Shown: piece by piece, positions 1 through 9,530 of the stretch
Layout of the letters: each line of letters starts with the position of its first letter
How positions within the stretch are numbered: the first letter of the stretch is position 1
Source: Chlorops oryzae
Lineage: Eukaryota; Arthropoda; Insecta; Diptera; Chloropidae
Direction of reading: 5' to 3'
Assembly (NCBI GenBank): GCA_020466095.1
Contig: CM035807.1
Span: forward strand, 112,855,786-112,919,785
Length of the DNA stretch: 64,000 nucleotides
Made by a program: the position numbers and the translations under genes
Notes under the pieces: generated by a model
What the model was told of the DNA's origin: nothing
Seen by the model: the letters and a program-made list of their open reading frames with translations, nothing else
Databases searched by the model: none

Positions 1-1117
1 TAGAATGAAAATTAAAAGTGAGAATAAGGAAACGAAAAATTATAAATAGCTTAATATATATCCTACAGCTTAACAGGCCAATTTATATTCCTTGGGCTAT
101 AGGAAAATGTACCAAAAAAAAACAATACATTTTTTCCAAGCAATTACGAAAACGTTCATTCCATTAAAGACCCTTGCAGAGGTACAGCCAGATACAATGG
201 ATGAGAACTTTTTAATTTCCCTTTTATGACTTCGAAACCTCGACCAATAATTTCGCTCTCATGTACAGTTTTAAGCCTTACTGGGGAATCACTAAACCAG
301 TGTCTAATTAAAATCAAGTTAAAAGCTCATTTGTTGAACGAATTTAACTTTTTATTGAACAAATAAAACCTCACGAGAACAAATTGTGGTGTGTCTGTTA
401 AAAAAAAAAATAAAAATAAAAACAGAGGACCCAATCCGCATTCAGAGTTCATGAACGTTCACGCAGAAACTTTAGAACTGCGAGAGCATTCCTACAGCAT
501 CTTGTTTTGATTTCGCTTGCTTCGTCGTTCATTTGAGAATAGTCCTCAAAAGTTTTACAAGCTTTCCGCAGAGGTTTTCAGTTGTCTCTATAAATGGCAA
601 AGAAGGAGGAACTTAGTTTTTTTTTTTTCTATATCGCATTGAGTAAATAAAAGATTATAGCACTGCGAAAAAGCTTTGAAAAAAAAAAACCTCAACTACT
701 TGCCACCACGATAAGACAATTTTCTGTGCTAGCAATTTCTGACTTTATGAGGGAAAAGTTTTTAAGTGAGAATATATTTTCTTTACTGAAATCCTCGAAG
801 GAATTATGAAATTAACATTCAAGTTATGAAACTAGGGTAATTTTAAGCTGCAGAGTTCTTTCTTCCTTTAGGCACTTTTCGTTAGATTTGAGGAAAAAAA
901 AAGAAAGGGATTTTATGATTTTTTCTTTGTGGAAGTTTTCAAGTCATTACTGTCGGAAATTCTTTGTTGGAATTAAGTGAATCTTGATCTAAAATAACTG
1001 GCTTTTTGTTGGCAACTCATTAAATTTAACATCAAAAATTATTGTTTTAAATCTTTTCTAAAAAATTTCTTGCTTTGAATTCATAATGAAAATGGGACAC
1101 TTCGCTGTTGGGTACAT
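1..1117. other. AT-rich sequence without a recognised gene
   Basis: No open frame with protein-like composition, splice pattern or RNA gene is visible on either strand. The stretch holds A and T homopolymers. It may be intergenic or an intron of Pde1c, whose N-terminal exons are not found in this window. Confidence 0.5.
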
Positions 1118-1879
1118 ATGGGTATTTCCAGAAAAAAGGAAATATTTTGTCACGTCCGAGCATATCTAATTGCTAGAGCTCGGATTTTGGATATTTTGAA
1201 TTTTTTTGAATTATTTGAATTTATTGAATATTTTGAATTTTTTTTGTTTTGCATTTAACTTTGCTTTTTGAATTTTTTATTCACTGAAGTAGGTTTTTTT
1301 TTTTTGTTAATTTGACAATTCAAAATTTTAAAAGGCATACTAAATCGAACTAATTTGGAATTTTTGACTTTGAATTTTTTGAATTTTTTTTTTGAATTTT
1401 TTTAAATATTTTTTGAATATTTTTTTGAATTTTTTTTTTCATTTTTTTACATATTCAAATTCCAAGGCATACTAATTGCTAACGCTCGGATTTTGTTGAC
1501 TTTTAAAAATGTAAGGCATACTTTATGGCGCCAAAATTTTTCTTAACAACATTTTGCGAATCAGTTTGGTGAAATCGAACTTCAAACCGCTTTTCTTACT
1601 TCAAAAAAATGCATATTGAAGTTAAAAATCGATTTGAATCTTGAATTTATGTGAGTTGAACAAAATTTTTACTCCCGAAAGTATGCATTAAATATTAAAA
1701 AGTCAACAAAATCCGATCCCTGCTAATTGCCTTTCTGATATGCATAAAATTTTGATAAATATCAAATTCCAGAAGGGCTCCGCGATAATAGTTAGAAACA
1801 AAATTACCATTTTCTACATTCTTCAATTCGGGACTTAAAATTGCTAAAGTAACTGTCACGTCCGTTCGGAAATACCCAT
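1118..1879. mobile_element. Non-autonomous TIR element (ATGGGTATTTCC ends)
   Basis: A 12-bp perfect inverted repeat, ATGGGTATTTCC at 1118-1129 and its complement at 1868-1879, bounds about 760 bp. Just inside both ends lies the shared word GTCACGTCCG in inverted orientation. The interior is mostly T-rich GAATTTTTT runs and two copies of a GCTCGGATTTTG word. No transposase frame is seen, so this is MITE-like. The superfamily is not assigned. Confidence 0.6.
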
Positions 1880-1901
1880 ATCATATGGGCCATATGTATT
1901 A

Positions 1902-3348
1902 GGGTGCCCCAAAATGAAAATTTCCCATTTAATCCTGAAAGTATGCAACGATTTTTTTGTTATAATGTTTTTGGGAAGATAATGGGACATAGCTTTGGAA
2001 CTATAAGGCCGGATATTACAGTGTATACTTAAGTTAAGGAAGCTTGAAGACTTAAGAACGCCTTAAGTGTCAAGCGGCTTAACAGTCAATTTTTTTTCCA
2101 AAACTTACGAAAATTGTTTTCGGCAGGCAACATTTGAAAAAACCTATATTTTTTGTTTATATTTTTTTAAAATTCGTAAAGTTAGTGAAATTCCTTCATT
2201 AAATTAATTTGAAAACTTATTTAAGGAGCACTTAAAATTTGTACTGTTAAAATGCTTTACAGACTTAAGGTTTACTTAAGTGCTAAGAAGACCTTAAGTA
2301 TGCACTGTAATATCGGGCCTCAGAGTAAAATTCTTATTTCGTTTAACAAATTACAAAGGAGTTCGTATTCTTTGAAATTGCATCAATATTTTAAACCAAA
2401 TCACATAAAATTGAGAAATTATGAAGCTTCCTTTGTAGATTTGTAAAATATCGTTACTATTCGGTAAAAAGTAACGACTACTGTAGTCAGTAATAAATAA
2501 CGTCTCGTTACTGATGGAAGTATCTCGTTACTAGTACTTTTTTGCACACATGCCAGCTGATGATTTCCGGAGTAATTAAGTACTAAAATAATGGGTCCGC
2601 AAAACCGTATGGTCGTAGGTAGAGTAAGTTGATATTTTATTACTAACTACTGAATGAAGAGTCAAAGAGCATGAGGGAGTTTTGAGTACTTTATCAACCT
2701 TGTATTCATTTAGAACAATAGCTGCAACTTCGGCCAAATTTTGCCGCGAGTCACCATGTTTTGGTGAAAAAGTTCAACTGTGGTGAATCACACCATAGCT
2801 CACACTATTGTTTGGTGTACCACGTAAAAGCTTTTGGCCGTAGTAGCAGCTATAGTTCTATATGCTTGAGTTTTTCAATGAATAAATGAGCAATATTTAT
2901 AAAAAAAAAAGAACGAGTACTTAGTAACGAGTAATTAGTAACGATTACTTCACCAAAAACAACGAATACACCCGAGTAGTGTAAATTTTTGCATTTTTAC
3001 AGCTCTACTGCTTTGTGTGAAGCCAAATTTTGTTCATAAAAATTGCTATTAATGACGCCTAAATAGCCTATAAAGTTAGTTTATTTTGAAGTTTATGTAA
3101 GTCAGAACAAATATTGAATACTTTTCCACCGACTATTACCTAAAAATCCTGAAAAATCTTGGCTAATAAAGCCGCTTACACCAAAAATTTGGAAAAGCGG
3201 GGCTTTTTAGGAAAATCCGTTTAGCACAACCTCTAAAAGTATTACTAAAAATTTTTTAAAAATTCTCAAAAATACTTTGACCCATAAGCTTTCGGAATCC
3301 TTACGTTTAACTATGAAATTCGAAAAAAAAATTTCTTTTGGGACACCC
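1902..3348. mobile_element. TIR element flanked by TA (GGGTGYCCCAAAA ends)
   Basis: The ends GGGTGCCCCAAAA (left) and the complement of GGGTGTCCCAAAA (right) are immediately flanked by TA on both sides. That fits a TA-duplicating DNA element of Tc1/mariner type; this assignment is inference. The 1.45-kb interior has no long frame. It carries a second inverted-repeat element at 2006-2321. Confidence 0.6.
2006..2321. mobile_element. Small nested TIR element
   Basis: About 25-bp imperfect inverted ends, reading GGCCGGATATTACAGTG on the left and GGCCCGATATTACAGTG on the complementary right end. They continue into ATACTTAAG on both sides. The interior repeats the words CTTAAG and TTAAGT. It lies wholly inside the 1902-3348 element, so it inserted later or is an internal foldback of it. 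Confidence 0.55.
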
Positions 3349-3535
3349 TAATATGTATGTGTATGTTCATGGAAAAGATGAATTGGGTATTATTGATGGG
3401 GAAATCTTTTTTATATTTTGGGAGTTGGCTTCTGATTGTAGCAATCCATTCTCTTAGTAATAAATAAAAATATATATACATATATAAAGAAGCTTCGACT
3501 TTGGTATGGTACTGAAATCAGTTAACCCATTGAAA

Positions 3536-3666
3536 GCCAAAGAATAGAAAACTTGCAAAAACTAAGTGATATTAGCAAAGCATATTAATCGTGTAGCTTC
3601 AAAGCTTTCTTTAACGATTTATTTTCAGTCAAATCATAATTGACTATACTGGTGGTCCTTCAAGGG
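3536..3666. mobile_element. TTAA-flanked mini-element (piggyBac-type)
   Basis: 131 bp starting CCC and ending GGG, flanked by TTAA on both sides (3532-3535 and 3667-3670). The TIRs are only approximate (CCCATTGAAAG against CCCTTGAAGG). TTAA target duplication with CCC...GGG ends is the piggyBac hallmark. There is no coding content. Confidence 0.5.
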
Positions 3667-3670
3667 TTAA

Positions 3671-4759
3671 TTGGTATAAATAAGTGACTATTATTTATTG
3701 TGTTAACATATTTACTAATTAAGACGTGTAAACACTGATGAAAATATGCTTCAAAAGCTCTTGTAGCTAACTCTGTTGAAAGTATTCAAGAATGATTCTT
3801 GCAGTCTCTCTTTCTCAAGAATATTATGTAATCCGTAATAAATGTTCTCAAGTTTAATTAGCCCATCAGTAATAAATGCACGTTGTAGAAATTTATGTAA
3901 TATCCTTCAAACCATATATCTATGTACATTTATTTTATGCACGTGTCTTCACTTGGCTGTACTCATAATAACAACCTACCATGCGACCCACACACCTATT
4001 GCTGCTACTTAGTGCTCTCACACTTCTTATTCCACTCGACACTCCACTCATCATAAAAATAATTACCGCATGCCTTGACTGCTTGCATGAACTTGTCTAG
4101 AATTCTTGCATTGCTGCACAACAAAAACAAAAAAATGCCTATCCTTTCGCTCTAACTAAAGCATGCTTTTCAAACCACTTTGGCCTAACTTCGTTTTGAA
4201 CAAACCATAATTAAACATTTTACATATTTTCTTGAATTTCTTTTCAACAATTTTCTTATGCACCACAACAAATGTTGGTTTGGTTTTCCAAGTTTATTTT
4301 TTCCATTTCTTTTTTATTTATTTTTTGTCTCCTTTTAAAAGGAGCTCTTCTTCCGAGTACACAAAAAAGCTTCACACACATTTTTAAAAAATTAATTTCA
4401 ATTTTATCTCATTCTTTTTTTTACCTTCCCTTTTACTCAGTTGTGGTGGTGCATAATTTGTTTGTATGCAATAAATTTTCTTCTGTTCTTTTTTTTACTC
4501 AAACATATAACATCCGAGTTGATTTCTTTTGTCAAAGTTTTCTTTTACCTTCAAGTTCTTTTTGATTTGCCCAGAGATAATATGGCAACAGTTTTTGTAT
4601 TTTTAATAATTTTTATTATTTTTTTTTTTTTTTCAATAAAAAATTTCCTTCTGAATGAAGACTAACAAAAAATATGTTCTCCTCTCTCTCTCTCTCTCCC
4701 TCAATATTTCGCTACGTCTCGCTGCGTGTGTTGAATGAACTTGATCGACTCTGAAATAG
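3671..4759. other. Sequence upstream of the first visible Pde1c exon, pyrimidine-rich
   Basis: No gene is recognised. The + strand becomes T/C-rich toward the exon, with a (TC)n run at about 4681-4700. This fits a long intron leading to the exon at 4760. Confidence 0.5.
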
Positions 4760-5009
4760 GCGTTTGGCTGATGAGGATGATGAACTGTCTGAAGTGCAAC
4801 CGGATGCCGTTCCACCTGAAGTTCGTGAGTGGCTGGCTTCCACGTTCACACGACAATTGGCCACGACTCGACGTCGGACGGACGAGAAGCCGAAATTCCG
4901 TTCGGTTGCACATGCAATACGCGCCGGCATATTTGTGGATCGAATATATCGTCGCGTCTCGAGTACGGCGCTGATGCAATTTCCTCCGGAAGTTGTAAAG
5001 GTTCTTAAG
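4760..5009 (+). CDS. Pde1c: Pde1c exon: N-terminal segment of Ca2+/calmodulin-dependent 3',5'-cyclic nucleotide phosphodiesterase
   Basis: This exon encodes the region just before the PDE catalytic core. Recognisable PDE1 landmarks in order are an acidic stretch (ADEDDELSEVQPDAVP), then EVREWLASTFTRQ, EKPKFRSVAHAIRAGIFVDR and PPEVVKVLK. All are strongly conserved between insect and mammalian PDE1. The acceptor is placed at the AG ending at 4759, and the donor AAG|gtaagt leaves the frame in phase 0 at 5009. That joins in frame to the exon at 7922. The upstream calmodulin-binding exons and start codon are not visible here. The acceptor choice is less certain than the donor, because the polypyrimidine tract lies about 60 nt upstream. 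Confidence 0.9.
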
Positions 5010-5548
5010 GTAAGTGTGCAACTTGAATTTAACTCTTAACTCGAAAAGAAACTGTGATTCTTCAACGAAAATTCTAAAGTTCGAAAGTTCGCCTAATGTG
5101 CCCCCATTCCATCCAAGGAGCAATTTATAGAAGCTACAAATATATCTTAAGTATATTTGTACATACATATGTATTTATATATGAAATCAAAAAGAAAATG
5201 AACTTTTGAAATTATTTCTAGTTAGTGAAGTGAAGTGCTTTGATAGTTTGTTCCGAACGCAATGATTTCGCATTGAAAATAATAAGATTTAAATTGCGGT
5301 TAAAACGTTAATTGGATGGAATGGGTTAAGAACTTAAACTAGAAAGATTTTTTGTGATTTTTAATTTTGAGGCTAGAATAGTGAAGAAGATAAAACCAAA
5401 AACCAAATATGGTACTTCATCTTTCTGTATCAGGATCTTTATTTTTTATTTGCTTCAGTAATCAGTACTTTGGATAAATTAAGTTTTGAGTATTTTTACT
5501 TAAATGTTTATATTTTTAATGCGAATGTGTTCCTAGATCATTCTTTGA
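5010..5548. other. Pde1c intron, start
   Basis: Intron sequence after the gtaagt donor at 5010. No embedded gene is seen. At 5538-5548 lies the left copy of the target duplication of the next element. Confidence 0.7.
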
Positions 5549-5906
5549 TGTGCATCAAGTTAGCATTACAGCACAAAAATTTTTTTCGGGAAATTCGAAA
5601 AAGTGCAAGCTAACTTGACACGAAAAAAGGACCTCCTCATATAAATGGCATCCTTTGAGGAATTTTTTTTTTCGAAACGGCACATGATAGCACAAACTGG
5701 GCACATTACAGCACAATAATTTTTTTCGGGAAATTCCAAAAAGTGCAAGCTAACTTGACACGAAAAAATTGACCTCATAAAAATGGCATCCCTTGAGGTC
5801 TCTTTTTTTTTTTTTGAAACGGCACATGTTAGCACAAACTGGGCACATTACAGCACAATAATTTTTTTGGGGAAATTCGAAAAAGTGCAAGCTAACTTGA
5901 TGCACA
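5549..5906. mobile_element. TIR element with perfect 16-bp ends, 11-bp target duplication and internal tandem repeats
   Basis: TGTGCATCAAGTTAGC at 5549-5564 is perfectly inverted at 5891-5906. The 11-bp word TCATTCTTTGA flanks it directly on both sides (5538-5548 and 5907-5917), a clean target-site duplication. The interior is about 2.5 copies of a ~140-bp tandem unit carrying GCACATTACAGCACAA and GTGCAAGCTAACTTGA. The unit therefore ends in a partial TIR. No coding capacity. Confidence 0.75.
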
Positions 5907-6382
5907 TCATTCTTTGACGTCAAAAGAAGAAACAAAATGCAAAAAATTGTACATTGTGTAATTTAGACTAAAGCCCAAGATCCAATATAGCGAGAGTGAG
6001 TGACGTCACGAAAATGTTTTGCGTGACGCATTTCAATCTCCAATGAGAGTTTTGCGTCACGCAGATGATAGCATAATTTCACTTCTAGTAATGCAATATT
6101 TGAACCAAGTACCAATCTAACGTGTACCGAGTACTCATAAAATTTATACGTTATCACGAGCTAAAATTTGAATGAAAAATTTTCAAAAAATTTCAAAATG
6201 AACCAAAACTTGCGAAATATTCTAAAAGCTCTTTCACGGAACAGTGAACAGTTTTTGTTTTATAAGTTTAAACGAGTATCCAATGGCGAGCACTCAAAAA
6301 ATAGCTACATCATTAACCTGTCAAATTGCCTCGCAACGAGAAATATTCAATTTTTTCTAACTTTTCTCGCATTGGAGCTTGA

Positions 6383-7338
6383 AGGCCAAAGTCCAACCTA
6401 GCGAGAGCTCGTTGCAAGAGAACGAGACGTCACGCAAATCTTTAGCGCAACGCATTCCAATCTCCAACGTCTCGTTCTGCGAGAACAGATGATAGATAAA
6501 TTTGTTTTTCTAGTCTAGCCTAGTGATTTAACATTTTTACTTTAATATATCTTATTTAGTGAAAAAAATATGTAGGGCCAAAAACGGAAAATGAGAACTG
6601 TTTTTTACCAGGTAGAATGTTTTTTTCTTGTTGGTTTAGGTACTTCCTAAGACATCAGAAAATCAACAATGATCGAGTACCAAACTGTGCGTACTCAAAA
6701 AAGTTTCTTCATCACTATTTGCTTCTCTGTTCGGCTGTCAAGCCCAAAATCCAACATTGCGAGAGCCCGATGCGAGAGCTCGTTGTGAGGCAATTTGACA
6801 GGCTAATGATGCACTTATTTTTTGAGTACTCGCTATTGGGTACTCGTTTAAACTTATAAAACAAAAACTGTTCACTGTTCAGTGAAAAAGAGCTAAACTA
6901 TTTCGCGAGCTTTGGTTCATTTTGAAAATTTTTTGAAAATCTTTGAAAATTTTGAATTAAAATTTAAACTCAGAGGATAACGTATAATTTTTATGAGTAC
7001 TCGGTACACGTTAGATTGGTACTTGGTTCAAATAATGCATTACTAGAAGCGAAATTTTGCTATCATCTGCGTGACGCAAAACTCTCATTGGAGATTGAAA
7101 TGCGTCACGCAAAACATTTTCGTGACGTCTCGCACTCTCGCATCGGGCTCTCGCAATATTGGATTTCGGGCATTAAATTTCCTCGCTGCGAGAAAATATC
7201 AAATTTTTGAATTTCTCTCGTTGCCAGCTCTCGCAACAAGTCACATTGGAGCTGGCTTCATATGATTGCATTCATTGAAACTGTTTTGACATTTCTCTGC
7301 GTGACGTCTCGCTCTCTCGCTAGGTTGGACTTGGGCCT
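6383..7338. mobile_element. Middle nested TIR element (AGGCCAAAGTCCAACC ends)
   Basis: The left end AGGCCAAAGTCCAACCTAGC is matched by the complement of 7319-7338. It sits inside the outer 5972-7412 element and encloses a further copy, so three inverted pairs are concentric. No coding content. Confidence 0.5.
6742..7171. mobile_element. Innermost nested TIR element (GCCCRAAATCCAAYATTGCG ends)
   Basis: GCCCAAAATCCAACATTGCG on the left matches the complement of the right end near 7152-7171. The match continues into GAGAGCCCGATGCGA. The ends are nearly the same as those of the element at 26280-26818. Confidence 0.5.
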
Positions 7339-7415
7339 TGAGTCATATAATTGAATGTTTTGAAATTTGTGTTCGTCGCGTCTCGGGCTCTCGCAATAGT
7401 GGATTTTGGGCTTAA

Positions 7416-7876
7416 AAGTGATTTTTTATTTATTTAATGGAAATTTTGTTTAAAAATGAAAAAGTTCATTAATAGTTTCTATGCCAATGGTTGGATCGAA
7501 AGGTGTTCTAGGGGCCGTTAATAGGGAATTTCATTACCCTTAATTTTATAGCTTAGAACTTCAAAGCGGTTAAGTATGTCCGGAGATAATTGGAATTTAC
7601 CAATCATACTTTTTTCCATAACTCAAAAAACGGGAAACAGATTTTATCTCAAAAACTGTTCTACTTAAAAATAATCCGACGATTTTATTCGGATTCAGCT
7701 AGAAATTTTGCTCGCAATTTTTTTTAAATTTTTGTAGACTAGTATATTTAGGGGGAAAATTCTTTCGCAGTAAATGGCCAAAGTCTCACACCTGTATGAG
7801 GAATCACCCACTAGAATTATGAATAGAAAAGAAAACCTACTCTCTTCTCACATCCTTCATTTAAATTCTCTCTTAC

Positions 7877-7913
<37 letters not shown>

Positions 7914-7921
7914 CTCAACAG
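7416..7921. other. End of Pde1c intron with (TC)n polypyrimidine tract
   Basis: No gene here. A ~40-bp TC repeat at about 7872-7911, followed by TTTTTCTCAACAG, forms an unusually long polypyrimidine tract. It runs directly into the acceptor at 7921. Confidence 0.75.
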
Positions 7922-9047
7922 ACTCTCGACGACTGGTCGTTCGACGTTTTTGCATTGGCAGACGCTGCCAATGGACAGCCCGTGAAGTACATAGGGTACG
8001 ATTTGCTCAATCGTTATGGTATCATACATAAATTCAAAATAGCCCCAGCAACGTTGGAAACGTTTCTTCATCGAATAGAGGAAGGCTATTGTCGCTTTCG
8101 CAATCCATATCATAATAACTTACATGCAGCGGACGTAACACAAACGGTCCATCATATGCTCTGTCAGACAGGCCTAATGAATTGGCTAACAGACTTGGAA
8201 ATCTATGCGACACTACTCGCCGCATTGATACATGATTACGAGCATACGGGCACCACGAATAATTTTCATGTTATGTCCGGTTCGGATACGGCGCTCCTTT
8301 ACAATGATCGTGCTGTTCTCGAGAATCATCATGTGAGCGCTGCATTCCGTTTGCTTAAGGACGACGATTGCAATATCCTATCGAATTTATCGAGAGAGGA
8401 ATTCCGTGAATTGCGAACGCTCATCATTGATATGGTACTCTCGACGGACATGTCCTTTCATTTTCAACAGCTAAAGAATATGAAAAACCTTCTGACACTC
8501 AACGAGGCAACGGTGGATAAATCGAAAGCGCTGGCGCTTGTTCTGCACTGTTGTGATATCTCGCATCCGGCAAAACGTTGGAATCTTCATCACCGCTGGA
8601 CGATGCTACTGCTCGAGGAGTTCTTTCGTCAGGGCGATCTGGAGCGTGAGCTGGGTCTGCCATTCAGTCCGTTGTGTGATCGAAATAATACTCTTGTCGC
8701 TGAATCGCAAATTGGTTTTATCGATTTCATCGTTGATCCGAGCATGTCGGTCATGGCCGATATGCTCGAGTACGTCCTCTTGCCCATTGCGCCGATGTGT
8801 AAAAATGTAAATGCCAGCATGGATATCGCTGACAGTGCCATTGAAGGGCCCGGCGGCAGTGCTAACCGTGGCGGCAGCATCGTTAACCCGTGCACAACAA
8901 TACAAGAATCTGGCGAAGATTGCTCGAATTCACCACCGAAATGTGTGGCCACCGATGAAAGTGGAAAGCACAAATTCACGATACGCAAACCATGGATACT
9001 TTTCCTAACAGAAAACAAAAAAATCTGGAAGGAGCAGGCCGTCAAGG
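7922..9047 (+). CDS. Pde1c: Pde1c exon: PDE1 catalytic domain
   Basis: This large exon encodes 375 codons and contains essentially the whole HD-type cyclic nucleotide phosphodiesterase domain. The enzyme hydrolyses cAMP/cGMP to 5'-nucleotides under Ca2+/calmodulin control. Visible landmarks are WSFDVFALADA at the start, the metal-binding NPYHNNLHAADVTQ (first His codon at 8111), the PDE signature HDYEHTGTTNNF (HD pair at 8231-8236), HHVSAAFRL, MVLSTDMSFHFQQ, CDISHPAKRW, LPFSPLCDR and the substrate-binding SQIGFIDFIV. A ~90-residue tail after the core is Ser/Gly-rich and looks like a variable linker. Acceptor at 7921, phase 0. The donor AAGG|gtgaga leaves phase 1, which matches the exon at 19836. 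It is the only exon between the two long introns. Confidence 0.96.
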
Positions 9048-9530
9048 GTGAGAACCGAAAATATGCGTCCGAATCATATGTCACTTAGCAGTTCCTCTTT
9101 ACTCTCATCACTTTTAACTTATGATTTTGTAAAAATGAATAAACTTAAAATATTAATTTTTCTATGGAATTTTATTTTTGTTTCATGTGTTCTAATTGGC
9201 TTTTATTTTTTTAAATTTTTTTTTTCTTTCTAAAAACGTCTTATTTTTTAAATTTATTATTTTAAAGCTTTTTTGAGTTCAACATTTTCAACAAAGGGAC
9301 CGACTGAAAAAGAAAAGAAACAAATTCTCAATGAAAAAAGTAGATCACCTTTTTCAACTAATAATAAAATATATTTGACCTAACTTATGGCTCACCTTTT
9401 AAATCAGAGACAAACCTTTAATAATGCTTGAAAAGGCTCAAGCACAATTCGTGGTAAACCCTCAAAATTTTAATTAGCTGGCAATTTCATTCAAATGTCA
9501 ATCAATAACAAGAAATGATAAGGATAAGCT
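9048..9530. other. Pde1c last intron, proximal part
   Basis: AT-rich intron between the donor at 9048 and the palindromic array. No gene or structured element is recognised. Confidence 0.7.

Larger units (their letters stand above)
5972..7412. mobile_element. Outer element of a nested foldback cluster (AGCCCAARATCC ends, TAA duplication)
   Basis: The left end AGCCCAAGATCCAATA and the complementary right end AGCCCAAAATCCACTA are bounded by TAA on both sides (5969-5971 and 7413-7415). A 3-bp TAA/TTA duplication is typical of PIF/Harbinger elements; that assignment is inference. Both arms contain matching inverted blocks, so the region folds back over several hundred bases. TGACGTCA-type words are frequent, for example TGACGTCA near 6000. 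No transposase frame is present. A related solo copy lies at 26280-26818. Confidence 0.65.

Noticed and set aside
4272..4665. Hydrophobic Phe/Leu-rich frames as small membrane proteins
   Set aside because: T-rich DNA gives Phe/Leu codons by composition; no supporting signals.
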